NCBI RefSeq assembly: GCF_000332095.2
Contig: NZ_KI913949.1
Location: 2,142,834 to 2,206,833, forward strand
Length of the DNA stretch: 64,000 nucleotides
Direction: 5' to 3'
Source of the DNA: Leptolyngbya sp. PCC 6406
GTDB taxonomy: Bacteria; Cyanobacteriota; Cyanobacteriia; Phormidesmidales; Phormidesmidaceae
Each line of letters begins with the position of its first letter. Position 1 is the stretch's first letter. The translations under genes were made by a program, and so were the position numbers. Positions 26,619 through 34,639 of the stretch are shown here, one piece after another. Under the pieces are notes generated by a model, which was not told the DNA's origin, ran no database searches, and saw only the letters and a list, made by a program, of their open reading frames with translations.

Positions 26619-27233
26619 ATGGAATTGACGATTGAATGTAGCAAACGTACCCCTGACCAAAAGCCTAAGGCGCTACGCCGAGCTGGTCTGATGCCCGCCG
26701 TGCTCTACGGCCATAATGGGGCGGATTCGGTGGATCTGACCCTCAATACCAAGGAAGCAGAAACCTTGGTGAAGAAAGCATCCATCAACAACACCTTGAT
26801 TAACCTGAGCATCCCCGATTTGCCCTGGACCGGTAAGGCACTGTTGCGGGAGGTTCAGGCCCATCCCTGGAAAAAGCTGGTATACCACATTAGTTTTTTC
26901 TCCATTGCGGCCCAGGATTCTGTAGAAGTCGTGGTTCCTGTTCACTACGTCGGTATCCCCTATGGGGTGAGCCAAGATGGCGGCGTCCTAGATACGGTGC
27001 TGAATGACCTGGCAATCCGTTGCGCCCCCAATGCCATTCCCGAGACCCTGGATGTGGATGTGTCGGCCCTAAATGTGGGGGATAGCCTCCACATCTCTGA
27101 CCTGGTTCTGCCCCCTGGGGTGTTGGCGGTGGCGGAGACCAACCAGCTTGTGGCAAGTGTGCTAGGCCGAGCCAAGGCTGAGAGCGGTGATGAACCCGCC
27201 GCCGAAGCCGCCCCAGCGGTCGGTGTCGTTTAA
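26619..27233 (+). CDS. rplY: 50S ribosomal protein L25 (CTC form)
   Basis: Binds 5S rRNA in the large ribosomal subunit. The 204-aa long form has the N-terminal L25 beta-barrel (RTPDQKPKALRRAGLMPAVL) and the C-terminal TL5/CTC domain (VEVVVPVHYVGIPYGVSQDG, LDVDVSALNVGDSLHISDL). The ATG at 26619 follows GGTTAAGTCCC. An Ala-rich tail ends the protein. A terminator follows 15 bp downstream. Confidence 0.94.
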   Translation: MELTIECSKRTPDQKPKALRRAGLMPAVLYGHNGADSVDLTLNTKEAETLVKKASINNTLINLSIPDLPWTGKALLREVQAHPWKKLVYHISFFSIAAQDSVEVVVPVHYVGIPYGVSQDGGVLDTVLNDLAIRCAPNAIPETLDVDVSALNVGDSLHISDLVLPPGVLAVAETNQLVASVLGRAKAESGDEPAAEAAPAVGVV

Positions 27234-27247
27234 GCCGGAAACGCCTG

Positions 27248-27270
27248 AAGGGGTTCCTGGCCCTTTTTTT
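27248..27270 (+). terminator. Terminator of rplY
   Basis: AAGGG pairs with CCCTT across an eight-base loop, and the right arm runs into seven Ts. The stem is short but the T-run is strong and the position is right after the rplY stop. Confidence 0.65.
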
Positions 27271-27361
27271 CCCAGTGTCTGAATCGGGGCACAGCCGTGC
27301 TGTGCCCTCTGTTTTTGTCTGAATCCTTTTCGTCTGCTCTGTGTCGGTGACTTGGTGTACT

Positions 27362-28903
27362 ATGGCTGATCCTTCCCTGCCCCCCCTAATTGAGCAGATG
27401 CTGGAGCCGGGATTCTATCCCCATCCTGTTGCCGCTCCCCTGCGCCTGATTCAGACCCATGTGTCCTACGTGGTGCTGACGGGGGACTACGCCTACAAGG
27501 TCAAGAAACCTGTGAATTTTGGCTTCTTGGACTATTCCACTCTGGATCTGCGATCGCACTTTTGCCAAGAAGAACTGCGCCTCAACCAGCGCACGGCAGC
27601 GGACCTATATCTGGCGGTACTACCCATCACCCAAACAGGGGATCGCTACCAGCTCAAGGGCGACGGCGACCCCGTGGAATATGCGGTACAGATGCGCCAG
27701 TTCCCCCAAACCGCCCTCCTCAGCCAAATGTTTGAGCAGGGAGACCTAGGGGAAGACTTGGTGCGACAACTCGCCACCACCATCGCCAACTTCCACCAAG
27801 CCGCCGAAACGGACGACGAGATTCGCAGCTACGGCACCGTGGCCCAGGTGCGCCAATCCATTGACGAAAACTACGAGCAAACCCTCGGGTTTATCGGCGG
27901 TCCCCAGACCCAAGCCCAGTTTGACGCCACCCAAGCCTACACAGACCACTTCTTCACCGAGCAGGCTGATCTCTTGCAGCAGCGGATAGCAGGGGACTGG
28001 ATTCGCGCCTGCCACGGTGATCTACACCTGAACAACATTTGCTACTGGCAGAATCGCCTGTGGCTCTTTGACTGCATCGAGTTCAACAAGCCCTTCCGGT
28101 TTGTAGATGTGATGTTCGACATTGCCTATCTGGTCATGGACTTTACGGCTCAGGACCGCCCCGATCTCGTATCCGCCTTTGTCAGCGAATATGTGGAACG
28201 CACCGGAGATTGGGAGGGGCTGCAAGTTCTACCCCTGTACGTCAGTCGTCAGTCCTATGTAAGGGCTAAGGTAACCTCCTTTTTACTGGGGGATGCCGCT
28301 ATTCCCGAAGCAGAAAAGCAGGCCGCCGCCGCCAAAGCCGCCCGCTACTACACCCTGGCCCATGACTATGTCCAACCCCGCCAGGGCCGCTTGTTCCTAA
28401 TGGCGGGGCTTTCGGGAGCCGGCAAAAGCACCGTAGCCCGTGCCCTCAGCAGCGAGGTAGGGGCCATCCACATCCGCTCCGATGCAGTGCGCAAGCACCT
28501 TGGGGGTGTGCCCCTACACCAACAGGGACCCGAGGGCCTCTATACTCCGGCCATGACCCAGCGGACCTACGATCGCCTGCTGCACCTGGGAATCACCCTG
28601 GCCCGCCAGGGCTACACCGTGGTTTTGGATGCGAAATACGACCGCGCCCAGCCTCGGGATGCCGCCATTGCCCAGGCCCAAGCCCACGATCTGCCCCTAG
28701 ACATCGTCTATTGCACAGCCCCCCAATCGGTCCTTCGCCAGCGGGTGCAGGCCCGCACCGGGGACATCGCTGATGCCACGGTGGCAGTACTGGCACGGCA
28801 AGCCTTAGAGCCCTTTGGCCCTGAGGTGGAGCCCTATGTCACTACGGTAGACACCACCCAATCCCTAAAACCCCAGTTAATCAGTATGATTGGGGGTAAC
28901 TAG
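27362..28903 (+). CDS. Fusion of aminoglycoside-phosphotransferase-like domain and AAA/gluconate-kinase-like P-loop domain
   Basis: I choose the ATG at 27362 (MADPSLPPLIEQMLEPGFYP), giving 513 aa. The N-terminal half (to about residue 320) has the protein-kinase-like fold of phosphotransferases: a Lys in YAYKVKKPVNFGFLDY, the catalytic-loop motif CHGDLHLNNICYW, then LFDCIEFN. The C-terminal half is a P-loop kinase with GLSGAGKSTVARAL near residue 347 and IHIRSDAVRKHLGGV after it. This two-domain architecture is widespread in bacteria, with unproven substrates. It is preceded by the rplY terminator and is its own unit. Confidence 0.9.
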   Translation: MADPSLPPLIEQMLEPGFYPHPVAAPLRLIQTHVSYVVLTGDYAYKVKKPVNFGFLDYSTLDLRSHFCQEELRLNQRTAADLYLAVLPITQTGDRYQLKGDGDPVEYAVQMRQFPQTALLSQMFEQGDLGEDLVRQLATTIANFHQAAETDDEIRSYGTVAQVRQSIDENYEQTLGFIGGPQTQAQFDATQAYTDHFFTEQADLLQQRIAGDWIRACHGDLHLNNICYWQNRLWLFDCIEFNKPFRFVDVMFDIAYLVMDFTAQDRPDLVSAFVSEYVERTGDWEGLQVLPLYVSRQSYVRAKVTSFLLGDAAIPEAEKQAAAAKAARYYTLAHDYVQPRQGRLFLMAGLSGAGKSTVARALSSEVGAIHIRSDAVRKHLGGVPLHQQGPEGLYTPAMTQRTYDRLLHLGITLARQGYTVVLDAKYDRAQPRDAAIAQAQAHDLPLDIVYCTAPQSVLRQRVQARTGDIADATVAVLARQALEPFGPEVEPYVTTVDTTQSLKPQLISMIGGN

Positions 28904-28931
28904 TACCGCAGGGCGTAAATCAGCCCACTAT

Positions 28932-29022
28932 TGTCGCACCAGCCCAACATTTTCCAGTCCCCTTTCCCCTTGGGAGAGGGCTAGGGCTTCGGCGTGAGCT
29001 CAGCCGAACGGTGAGGGGCCGA
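28932..29022. repeat. Family-2 repeat, copy 1 (91 bp)
   Basis: Begins TGTCGCACCAGCCCAACATT, contains CTTGGGAGAGGGCTAGGGCT and ends ACGGTGAGGGGCCGA. A nearly identical 91-bp copy is at 32984-33074; I count only a few differences by eye. It is non-coding with internal inverted G/C runs. Confidence 0.85.
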
Positions 29023-29033
29023 ATTGACTAAGC

Positions 29034-29048
29034 ACTAGGGGCTGTGGA
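29034..29048. repeat. Family-1 repeat, end fragment next to family 2
   Basis: CTAGGGGCTGTGGA matches the family-1 terminus, then similarity stops. Just before it TTGACTAAGCACTAG matches the end of the element near gmk, so three repeat families abut within 120 bp. Confidence 0.55.
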
Positions 29049-29080
29049 TATGTTTTCCGCTGCGATTCGAGGCTGATTCC

Positions 29081-29395
29081 ATGCCTGATAAAATTATTCC
29101 CGTCGCTCTGCGGCTGTGGCTTCTGTTTCTCTTTACCTTTCTGCTGTTGGGTTATGAGGTGGTGCCCAGTATTGTGTTTGGGGCCATTGGCGGGTTTGCA
29201 GGGGGCACCGTCAACGCTTGGTGGCAGACCCCCGGTGGCGAACCCCAGGAAACCGAAGCCCAAGGGACTCTCATCGATCCCCTGCGTAAGTGGGGCGACC
29301 GCTTCAAATCATCGGGACAGATTGGCAATCGCCTACCCTTTCTTAAACTGTTTACCCGTCGAGATAAACGCCTAAGCCGCTCCCGCCGACCTTAA
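29081..29395 (+). CDS. Small membrane protein, conserved hypothetical
   Basis: 104 aa starting MPDKIIPVALRLWLLFLFTF. Two hydrophobic stretches (about residues 8-27 and 30-46, the second Gly-rich with IVFGAIGGFAGGTVNAWW) suggest a membrane hairpin. A basic C-terminus (FTRRDKRLSRSRRP) would lie in the cytoplasm. Function unknown. It is 25 bp upstream of the GNAT gene, so co-transcription is possible. Confidence 0.7.
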   Translation: MPDKIIPVALRLWLLFLFTFLLLGYEVVPSIVFGAIGGFAGGTVNAWWQTPGGEPQETEAQGTLIDPLRKWGDRFKSSGQIGNRLPFLKLFTRRDKRLSRSRRP

Positions 29396-29420
29396 TGTCT
29401 TTTTACTTGTGATCTCGTCG

Positions 29421-29939
29421 ATGATGACCTGTCAGATCCGGGAAATTCAGGCCGCCGACAATGGTGCGATCGCAGCTATTATTCGCCAAGTACTCACGGA
29501 ATTTGGGGCCAACTGTGGAGGATTTGCCTGGTCCGATCCGGAGTTAGAGGATCTGGCTAGAGCCTATGCAAAACCAGGGTATGCCTATTTTGTGGCCATC
29601 GCCGGAGATCAGGTCGTGGGTGGAGCGGGGATAGCGCCCTTTCCCTGTGAGTATCCCGATCTTTGTGAGCTACAGAAAATGTATCTGCTGCCGGAATGGC
29701 GGGGTCAAGGACTGGGGCGGGCGCTGATGGATCAGGTGGTGGCGATTGCTCGGGACTATGGCTATCACGGCTGCTATCTAGAAACCTTTCGCACCATGAC
29801 CGGAGCCATGGCCTTTTACGAACGGTCGGGCTTTCGTCCCCAGGCGCAACCCTTAGGCAACTCGGGACACCACGCCTGCGATCGCTTTTATCTGCGTTGG
29901 TTTGATAATGGCCTGAAGGGGAATAACCTCACCGCCTAG
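29421..29939 (+). CDS. GNAT family N-acetyltransferase
   Basis: Acetyl-CoA-dependent acetyltransferase of unknown substrate, 172 aa from the ATG at 29421. A GTG at 29409 and an ATG at 29424 are in frame too. The acetyl-CoA pyrophosphate-binding motif is LPEWRGQGLGRALMDQVVAI, and MAFYERSGFRPQ is the usual C-terminal strand-helix region. It lies 11 bp before the YdcF-family gene, so an operon is likely. Confidence 0.88.
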   Translation: MMTCQIREIQAADNGAIAAIIRQVLTEFGANCGGFAWSDPELEDLARAYAKPGYAYFVAIAGDQVVGGAGIAPFPCEYPDLCELQKMYLLPEWRGQGLGRALMDQVVAIARDYGYHGCYLETFRTMTGAMAFYERSGFRPQAQPLGNSGHHACDRFYLRWFDNGLKGNNLTA

Positions 29940-29950
29940 GGCACCTCTCC

Positions 29951-30748
29951 ATGTTTCTTTTTTTATCCAAACTCTTGCCCCTGCTGATTTACCCCCTGGG
30001 GTTCAGTTGCGTCCTGATAGTGGTGACTATTGCCTTAGCGATATGGGGGCGGCGGCGCTGGTGGGCGGCGACGACCGGGGCGCTGGCGCTGGGGGTGCTC
30101 CTCATCGGCAGCAATGCCTGGGTGGCAACACGGCTCATGCAGTCTCTAGAATGGCGATATCTGCCCCCTGAGCCGATGCCCCAGGCAGAAGCGATCGTTG
30201 TGTTGGGGGGCGGTACCCGTTCAGCCCTGCATCCCCGACCCTGGGTAGACCTGAGTGAGGCGGGGGACCGGGTACTCCATGGCATTCGCCTTTACCAGGC
30301 AGAGCGGGCTCCAATGCTGATTTTCAGTGGGGGCCGGGTGCCATGGCGAGGGGGTGGGCAGGCAGAGTCTACGGACATGGCGACAATTGCCACCGCCTTT
30401 GGGGTGCCTCGCTCTGCCATTGTGGAAGAACCCCGGTCTTTGAATACCTATGAGAATGCGATGAATGTGAAGGCAATTCTGGAGCGGCGCGGGATTGACT
30501 CGATTTTGCTGGTTACATCGGCGAGCCACATGCCGCGATCGCTGGCAATTTTTCGGAAATTGGGGATAACTGCGATCGCGGCTCCGACAGATTTCTGGGT
30601 CTCGGAACAGTCCATCTGGGAAGTCAGTAGTAGTCTCCGCGCCGTGATCTTGAGCCTGCTGCCGGATGCCGACAACCTCAACCAAGTCAGCCGCGCTCTG
30701 AAGGAATACCTGGGGCTCTGGATTTACCGCCTGCGGGGTTGGGCCTAA
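29951..30748 (+). CDS. YdcF/ElyC (DUF218) family membrane protein
   Basis: 265 aa. There are two N-terminal membrane segments (residues 1-30 and 38-60), then the DUF218 domain: AEAIVVLGGGTRS, APMLIFSGGRVPW, EEPRSLNTYENAMNVK, ILLVTSASHMPRSLAIF. ElyC and SanA, E. coli members of this superfamily, affect envelope biogenesis; the role here is inferred only from family. It lies 11 bp after the GNAT gene. Confidence 0.9.
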   Translation: MFLFLSKLLPLLIYPLGFSCVLIVVTIALAIWGRRRWWAATTGALALGVLLIGSNAWVATRLMQSLEWRYLPPEPMPQAEAIVVLGGGTRSALHPRPWVDLSEAGDRVLHGIRLYQAERAPMLIFSGGRVPWRGGGQAESTDMATIATAFGVPRSAIVEEPRSLNTYENAMNVKAILERRGIDSILLVTSASHMPRSLAIFRKLGITAIAAPTDFWVSEQSIWEVSSSLRAVILSLLPDADNLNQVSRALKEYLGLWIYRLRGWA

Positions 30749-31038
30749 TATCGATCGTAAGGTAAGGGGGGGTGTGAAGGGTTACGCGATCGCGGCTAAA
30801 ACCATCCTCACCAAAGCTCGATATCGAGTTCCGTACTCCATCATGAATCCCGTCTTGACTAAATTACGCTCCCAGAGATCCCTGTTCTGGAGCGGAGCAG
30901 AACCCCAAATGTTAATCCGTCACAGCCATTTCTGTGGTCCAACCCAGGAATAATTTTTGGCGTGGAATGCTTTTAGCGCCCCTAAGTTCCCTAGGATAAC
31001 TAAGTACTGAGTCACCCGCCTTTGGGGGCAGAGAGCTT

Positions 31039-31635
31039 ATGGAAGCAATGGATTTCTTTCGGATGAGTGAAGGCCGCTGGTATTCTCAGCGCACCACCCA
31101 TCACCTCGCCATGCGGCGCACAGAGCTGGGCAACCTGGAAATTACCGCTTCGGTGCTGGCTGCCGATGCCCCCCAGGTGGTAAACATCTGTCAGATGCAT
31201 GATGTAGACCCTGCCGCCGCTGTCGGTGGAGCAGCGGTCAACTGGCAGGGCTCTATGGCCTGGGATCAGGAGGGAGCAGGTCAGGAAGGGGCTACGGTGC
31301 TGGTGATTGTGCCCGATGCAGATAACCCCCGCCAAGGTCGTCTGCTGCGGGAAAAGGGCTACGCTGAAACCAGTCCCGTGGTTGGACGCTATCTGGTGGA
31401 TGATCAGGATGGTCTGGTGTTGACCACGGAATACGCCACCATGAGTTCGGTGGAGCGGTTCTGGTTTCCCAATCCCAATCTGCGTCTCCGCACTAGTACC
31501 GTGATTGGGCTTTCCAATACCGCCTCTTTTTGTGCCGAAACCCGCCTTCAGGAGCCAGGGGATAGGCCCAGTAACACTGCGCCCCCTGTGGCAGACGAGG
31601 GGCCGGTTCTCTGCTACTCCGTCCTAGGGTGGTGA
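31039..31635 (+). CDS. cpcS: Phycobiliprotein lyase, CpcS/CpeS family
   Basis: Attaches phycocyanobilin (or a related bilin) to Cys residues of phycobiliproteins. The protein is 198 aa and lipocalin-like. The family N-terminus is clear: MDFFRMSEGRWYSQRTTHHL AMRRTELGNLEI. RFWFPNPNLRLRTSTVIGL lies near the end, with TASFCAETRL. The sub-type (S-I, U or S-III) is not decided from sequence alone. The phycobilisome linker gene lies 246 bp downstream in the same direction, consistent with a role in antenna assembly. Confidence 0.9.
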   Translation: MEAMDFFRMSEGRWYSQRTTHHLAMRRTELGNLEITASVLAADAPQVVNICQMHDVDPAAAVGGAAVNWQGSMAWDQEGAGQEGATVLVIVPDADNPRQGRLLREKGYAETSPVVGRYLVDDQDGLVLTTEYATMSSVERFWFPNPNLRLRTSTVIGLSNTASFCAETRLQEPGDRPSNTAPPVADEGPVLCYSVLGW

Positions 31636-31881
31636 GCTACCGTAGGATCTAACTATCTCGTTTTGTAACGATAGGCCAGTTTGGGTAATGCTGTGCCCTA
31701 GGATGCTCAGAATTGCCCAGGTTAAGGGGCGGGTAAAATCCTGGAAAGTGGCTCCCTGTAAAGCCCCTAGCAAATGTTAAGCTCTGTGAGGATTTACTCA
31801 GAATTGCCCGGAATCATCGGGCGATTCCCCTATGATTACCCTTAACGATTGTATAAATCCTGAGATTCTGGAGATTCAAAC

Positions 31882-32637
31882 GTGGCTCTTCCTTTGTTGA
31901 GTTATTCACCTGCCAGCCAAAATGTTCGTGTGGCTGCGTATGACGTGCCGGGGGATGAGCAGCCTCGGGTCTTTAGCACCGACAATCTGCTTGATGCTTC
32001 TGATACGGACGCCCTAATCGAGGCAGCTTACCGTCAAATCTTTTTCCATGCTTTTAAGTGGGATCGTGAGCCCTTCCTAGAGTCCCAACTACGCAACGCC
32101 CAAATCACGGTGCGTGATTTCATTCGGGGGCTACTGCTTTCCGAAACCTACTACACCAGCTTTTACGAAAAGAACAGCAATTATCGTTTTGTAGAGCATT
32201 CTGTTGAGCGGGTCTTGGGGCGTTCTGTCTACAGCGAGCGGGAAAAAATTGCCTGGTCCATTGTGGTAGCCACGAAGGGAATCCAGGGCTTTGTAGACGC
32301 TTTGTTGGACAGCGAGGAGTACGTGGGAGTCTTCGGATACAACACGGTTCCCTATCAGCGCCGTCGGGTGTTGCCCAGCCGGGATGGCGGAGAAATGCCG
32401 ACAAATCTACGTCTGCCCCGCTACGACGAATACTATCGTTCTGTTCTGGGCTTCCCCCAGATTGTTTGGCAGAACCAAGTGCGTCGTTTTATTCCTCAAG
32501 AGCAGAAAGCTACTGCTGGCAATCCTTCCCAGTTCTTGGGTATGGCTCGCAGCATCCGTCCGGCAAGTGCAGCTCCGGCGCGGGTCACCACCGCTGACAT
32601 CAACATTGCCACTAAGGTTCCGTACCGCCAACTGTAG
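31882..32637 (+). CDS. cpcG: Phycobilisome rod-core linker polypeptide
   Basis: Joins phycocyanin rods to the allophycocyanin core. The 251-aa protein starts at GTG 31882 with GGAG eight bases upstream ([20 protein letters not shown]). The linker domain spans about residues 15-185, with [60 protein letters not shown] and [21 protein letters not shown] variable C-terminal tail follows, which in this family contacts the core or photosystem. A strong terminator ends the unit. Confidence 0.96.
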   Translation: MALPLLSYSPASQNVRVAAYDVPGDEQPRVFSTDNLLDASDTDALIEAAYRQIFFHAFKWDREPFLESQLRNAQITVRDFIRGLLLSETYYTSFYEKNSNYRFVEHSVERVLGRSVYSEREKIAWSIVVATKGIQGFVDALLDSEEYVGVFGYNTVPYQRRRVLPSRDGGEMPTNLRLPRYDEYYRSVLGFPQIVWQNQVRRFIPQEQKATAGNPSQFLGMARSIRPASAAPARVTTADINIATKVPYRQL

Positions 32638-32690
32638 GCAGTAGGCAATCTGTAGGGGTTGATGTCGAGATTACTTCAAGGGAATTAATG

Positions 32691-32718
32691 GGGGATGTCT
32701 TCGGACATCCCCTTTTTT
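32691..32718 (+). terminator. Terminator of cpcG
   Basis: GGGGATGTC and GACATCCCC form a perfect nine-base stem closed by a TTCG tetraloop and followed by TTTTTT. It is a textbook intrinsic terminator 54 bp after the stop. Confidence 0.95.
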
Positions 32719-32822
32719 ATGCGCTTTACAGGTTTATGCACTTTACAGGATGGCATCCAGACTCGCATCCATACTATATATAGTCAGGGGTATATGGTCA
32801 GGGGCGAGAGTCCCGCGCTGCC

Positions 32823-32953
32823 CTAGGGCGTGTGGACAATTAATGAGGAAACCGTTGGGGGTAGGCATGACCACGCCCGCCCTACGGAATCAAGCGAGGG
32901 GCTGTAACCGCCCCATAATCAGGAATCTGGGTTTGATTGTCCACAGCCCCTAG
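32823..32953. repeat. Family-1 repeat element, copy D
   Basis: 131 bp from CTAGGGCGTGTGGACAATTA to TTGATTGTCCACAGCCCCTAG. It is the cleanest single copy, with matching outer ends, the core GGGGTAGGCATGACCACG and the internal AGGGGCTGTAACC. It lies in the gene-free gap 32638-33150, which also holds a family-2 repeat. Confidence 0.9.
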
Positions 32954-32983
32954 TACCCCTAGGCTGAAATAGGCTTGCTATTC

Positions 32984-33074
32984 TGTCGCACCAGCCCAAC
33001 ATTTTCCGGTCCCCTCTCCCCGTGGGAGAGGGCTAGGGCTTCGGCGTGAGCTCAGCCGAACGGTGAGGGGCCGA
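32984..33074. repeat. Family-2 repeat, copy 2 (91 bp)
   Basis: Almost the same as 28932-29022, from TGTCGCACCAGCCCAACATT to GTGAGGGGCCGA. It is 30 bp from a family-1 element, as copy 1 is close to a family-1 end. Confidence 0.85.
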
Positions 33075-33150
33075 GGTGTACCCCGATAGAACGGTCAGAG
33101 TATTTACGCCGCAGAGTACTAGTCTTTCAATTCCTTTGAGTCTTTTTGCC

Positions 33151-33726
33151 ATGGAAATCCCCTTGAATTCCGGTCTATCCTTACGTCGGCCTTGGAAAAG
33201 CTGGTGGGCGGATCTAGTGTTAATAGCCCTCGTTAGTGGTCCCTTGGCGGCCCCGTTTCTGGCGGCGTCGGAGCTGCCAATTCTGGAGCAAATTGCTGAC
33301 ATTATCTATTGGCTGGGGATCCAGGTGTGTCCCCAGCCCGATCTGGGACCAGTCCTCGCTCCCCCTCACATCATGGCGGTGTGTATGCGCTGCTATGGCA
33401 CGCTGATGGGGCTGGTGGTGATGCGGGTGCTCTATAGCCGCGATGGTCAGGGATCGACCCGAAGGGGCCATCGCGGACGGGCAGCAGCGGGCTATTCTGA
33501 CCAGCCGCCTTACTGGCTTGATCAGTATGGGCTGTGGGGATTTGCGATCGCATTTGCCCTGTGTATGGTGTATCCAGCAGAATTAGCCCTCCAGGGCTTT
33601 GACTGGTGGCCCATCGACAATATCCGGATGACCCTGTTTGGTTGGATAGCGGGTCTGGGGTTGGGGGCCTATTTGATGCCTATTCTTCATGGGACAGAGG
33701 ACAGTTTTGGGGAGCTAGACGCATAG
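33151..33726 (+). CDS. DUF2085 family membrane protein
   Basis: 191 aa from the ATG at 33151 (MEIPLNSGLSLRRPWKSWWA); an earlier in-frame start lies inside a repeat and is rejected. About four hydrophobic segments are seen. The DUF2085 signature region is IIYWLGIQVCPQPDLG followed by MAVCMRCYGTLMG, with Cys residues in the positions typical of the family (CxxC in VCMRCYG). Function unknown; metal or redox chemistry is possible. It lies 74 bp before comB. Confidence 0.85.
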   Translation: MEIPLNSGLSLRRPWKSWWADLVLIALVSGPLAAPFLAASELPILEQIADIIYWLGIQVCPQPDLGPVLAPPHIMAVCMRCYGTLMGLVVMRVLYSRDGQGSTRRGHRGRAAAGYSDQPPYWLDQYGLWGFAIAFALCMVYPAELALQGFDWWPIDNIRMTLFGWIAGLGLGAYLMPILHGTEDSFGELDA

Positions 33727-33800
33727 AATGGGAAATCGTTGATCCTTATGATCGGCCTTCCTCTTTCGCCCGTAATCTCGGACCTAGTCCCCAAGAGCCT

Positions 33801-34532
33801 GTGAAACTTTCTGTTTATCACACCCCAGAAGAAGTGCCCGATGGGGCCATGCCTGACTGTGCGATCGCAATTGATGTGCTAAGAGCCACCTCGACTATGG
33901 CGGCAGCATTAGACGCTGGCGCTGCGGCGATCCATGTGTTTAGTGACCTAGATACCCTGCGAGCCGCCAGTGAACAATATTCCCCAGAAACCCGACTTCT
34001 AGCCGGAGAACGGGGGGGAGGCAAGGTAGCCGGGTTCGACTTGGGCAATTCTCCCCTAGACCATACCGCCGCCCTGTCGGCCCACCGCACCCTGTTTATG
34101 AGCACCACCAACGGTACCCGCTGTCTCCAGCGGATCCAGGATGCTCCCATTGTGATCACAGCAGCCCTGACCACCCGACAAGCGGTGGTAGATTTTCTCA
34201 TCCGCCAAGGACCGAAAACAGTCTGGCTGGTAGGATCCGGCTGGGAGGGTAGCTATTCTCTGGAGGATACGGTCTGCGCAGGAGCCATTTTGCATCGTCT
34301 GACAGACCAGCAGGGGTCAGATCTGAAGGATTTGGTGGGGAATGACGCTGCGATCGCCGCCGTCAGTCTCTATCTCCAGTGGCGCGATCGTCTCCTGGAT
34401 TTGCTGCACCACGCCACCCACGGTCAGCGGCTGCTGCGGCTCAAGCAAGAGGCAGATCTGGGCTACTGCGCCCAACTTGATGTGCTGGATATAGTCCCAA
34501 TTCAAAAGCACCCCGGCGTGTTGGTGCGATGA
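33801..34532 (+). CDS. comB: ComB-like probable 2-phosphosulfolactate phosphatase
   Basis: Family enzymes hydrolyse 2-phosphosulfolactate to sulfolactate. The start is GTG 33801 (MKLSVYHTPEEVP), which gives the normal 243-aa length; in-frame sequence upstream overlaps the DUF2085 gene. Motifs are AIDVLRATSTMAAALDAGA, LLAGERGGGKVAGFDLGNSP, LFMSTTNGTRCLQ and GSGWEGSYSLEDTVCAGAI. ComB-like proteins are conserved in cyanobacteria although the coenzyme M pathway is not known there, so the real substrate may differ. Confidence 0.88.
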   Translation: MKLSVYHTPEEVPDGAMPDCAIAIDVLRATSTMAAALDAGAAAIHVFSDLDTLRAASEQYSPETRLLAGERGGGKVAGFDLGNSPLDHTAALSAHRTLFMSTTNGTRCLQRIQDAPIVITAALTTRQAVVDFLIRQGPKTVWLVGSGWEGSYSLEDTVCAGAILHRLTDQQGSDLKDLVGNDAAIAAVSLYLQWRDRLLDLLHHATHGQRLLRLKQEADLGYCAQLDVLDIVPIQKHPGVLVR

Positions 34533-34639
34533 TTATTCACCACACCCTTTGACACCACTCATCCCCTACTCAGACAAGCGATTTATGCTTGCAAGCAGAG
34601 TCGGTAGGCCGTAATTAACGTATTACTGGGGGGGAAATC

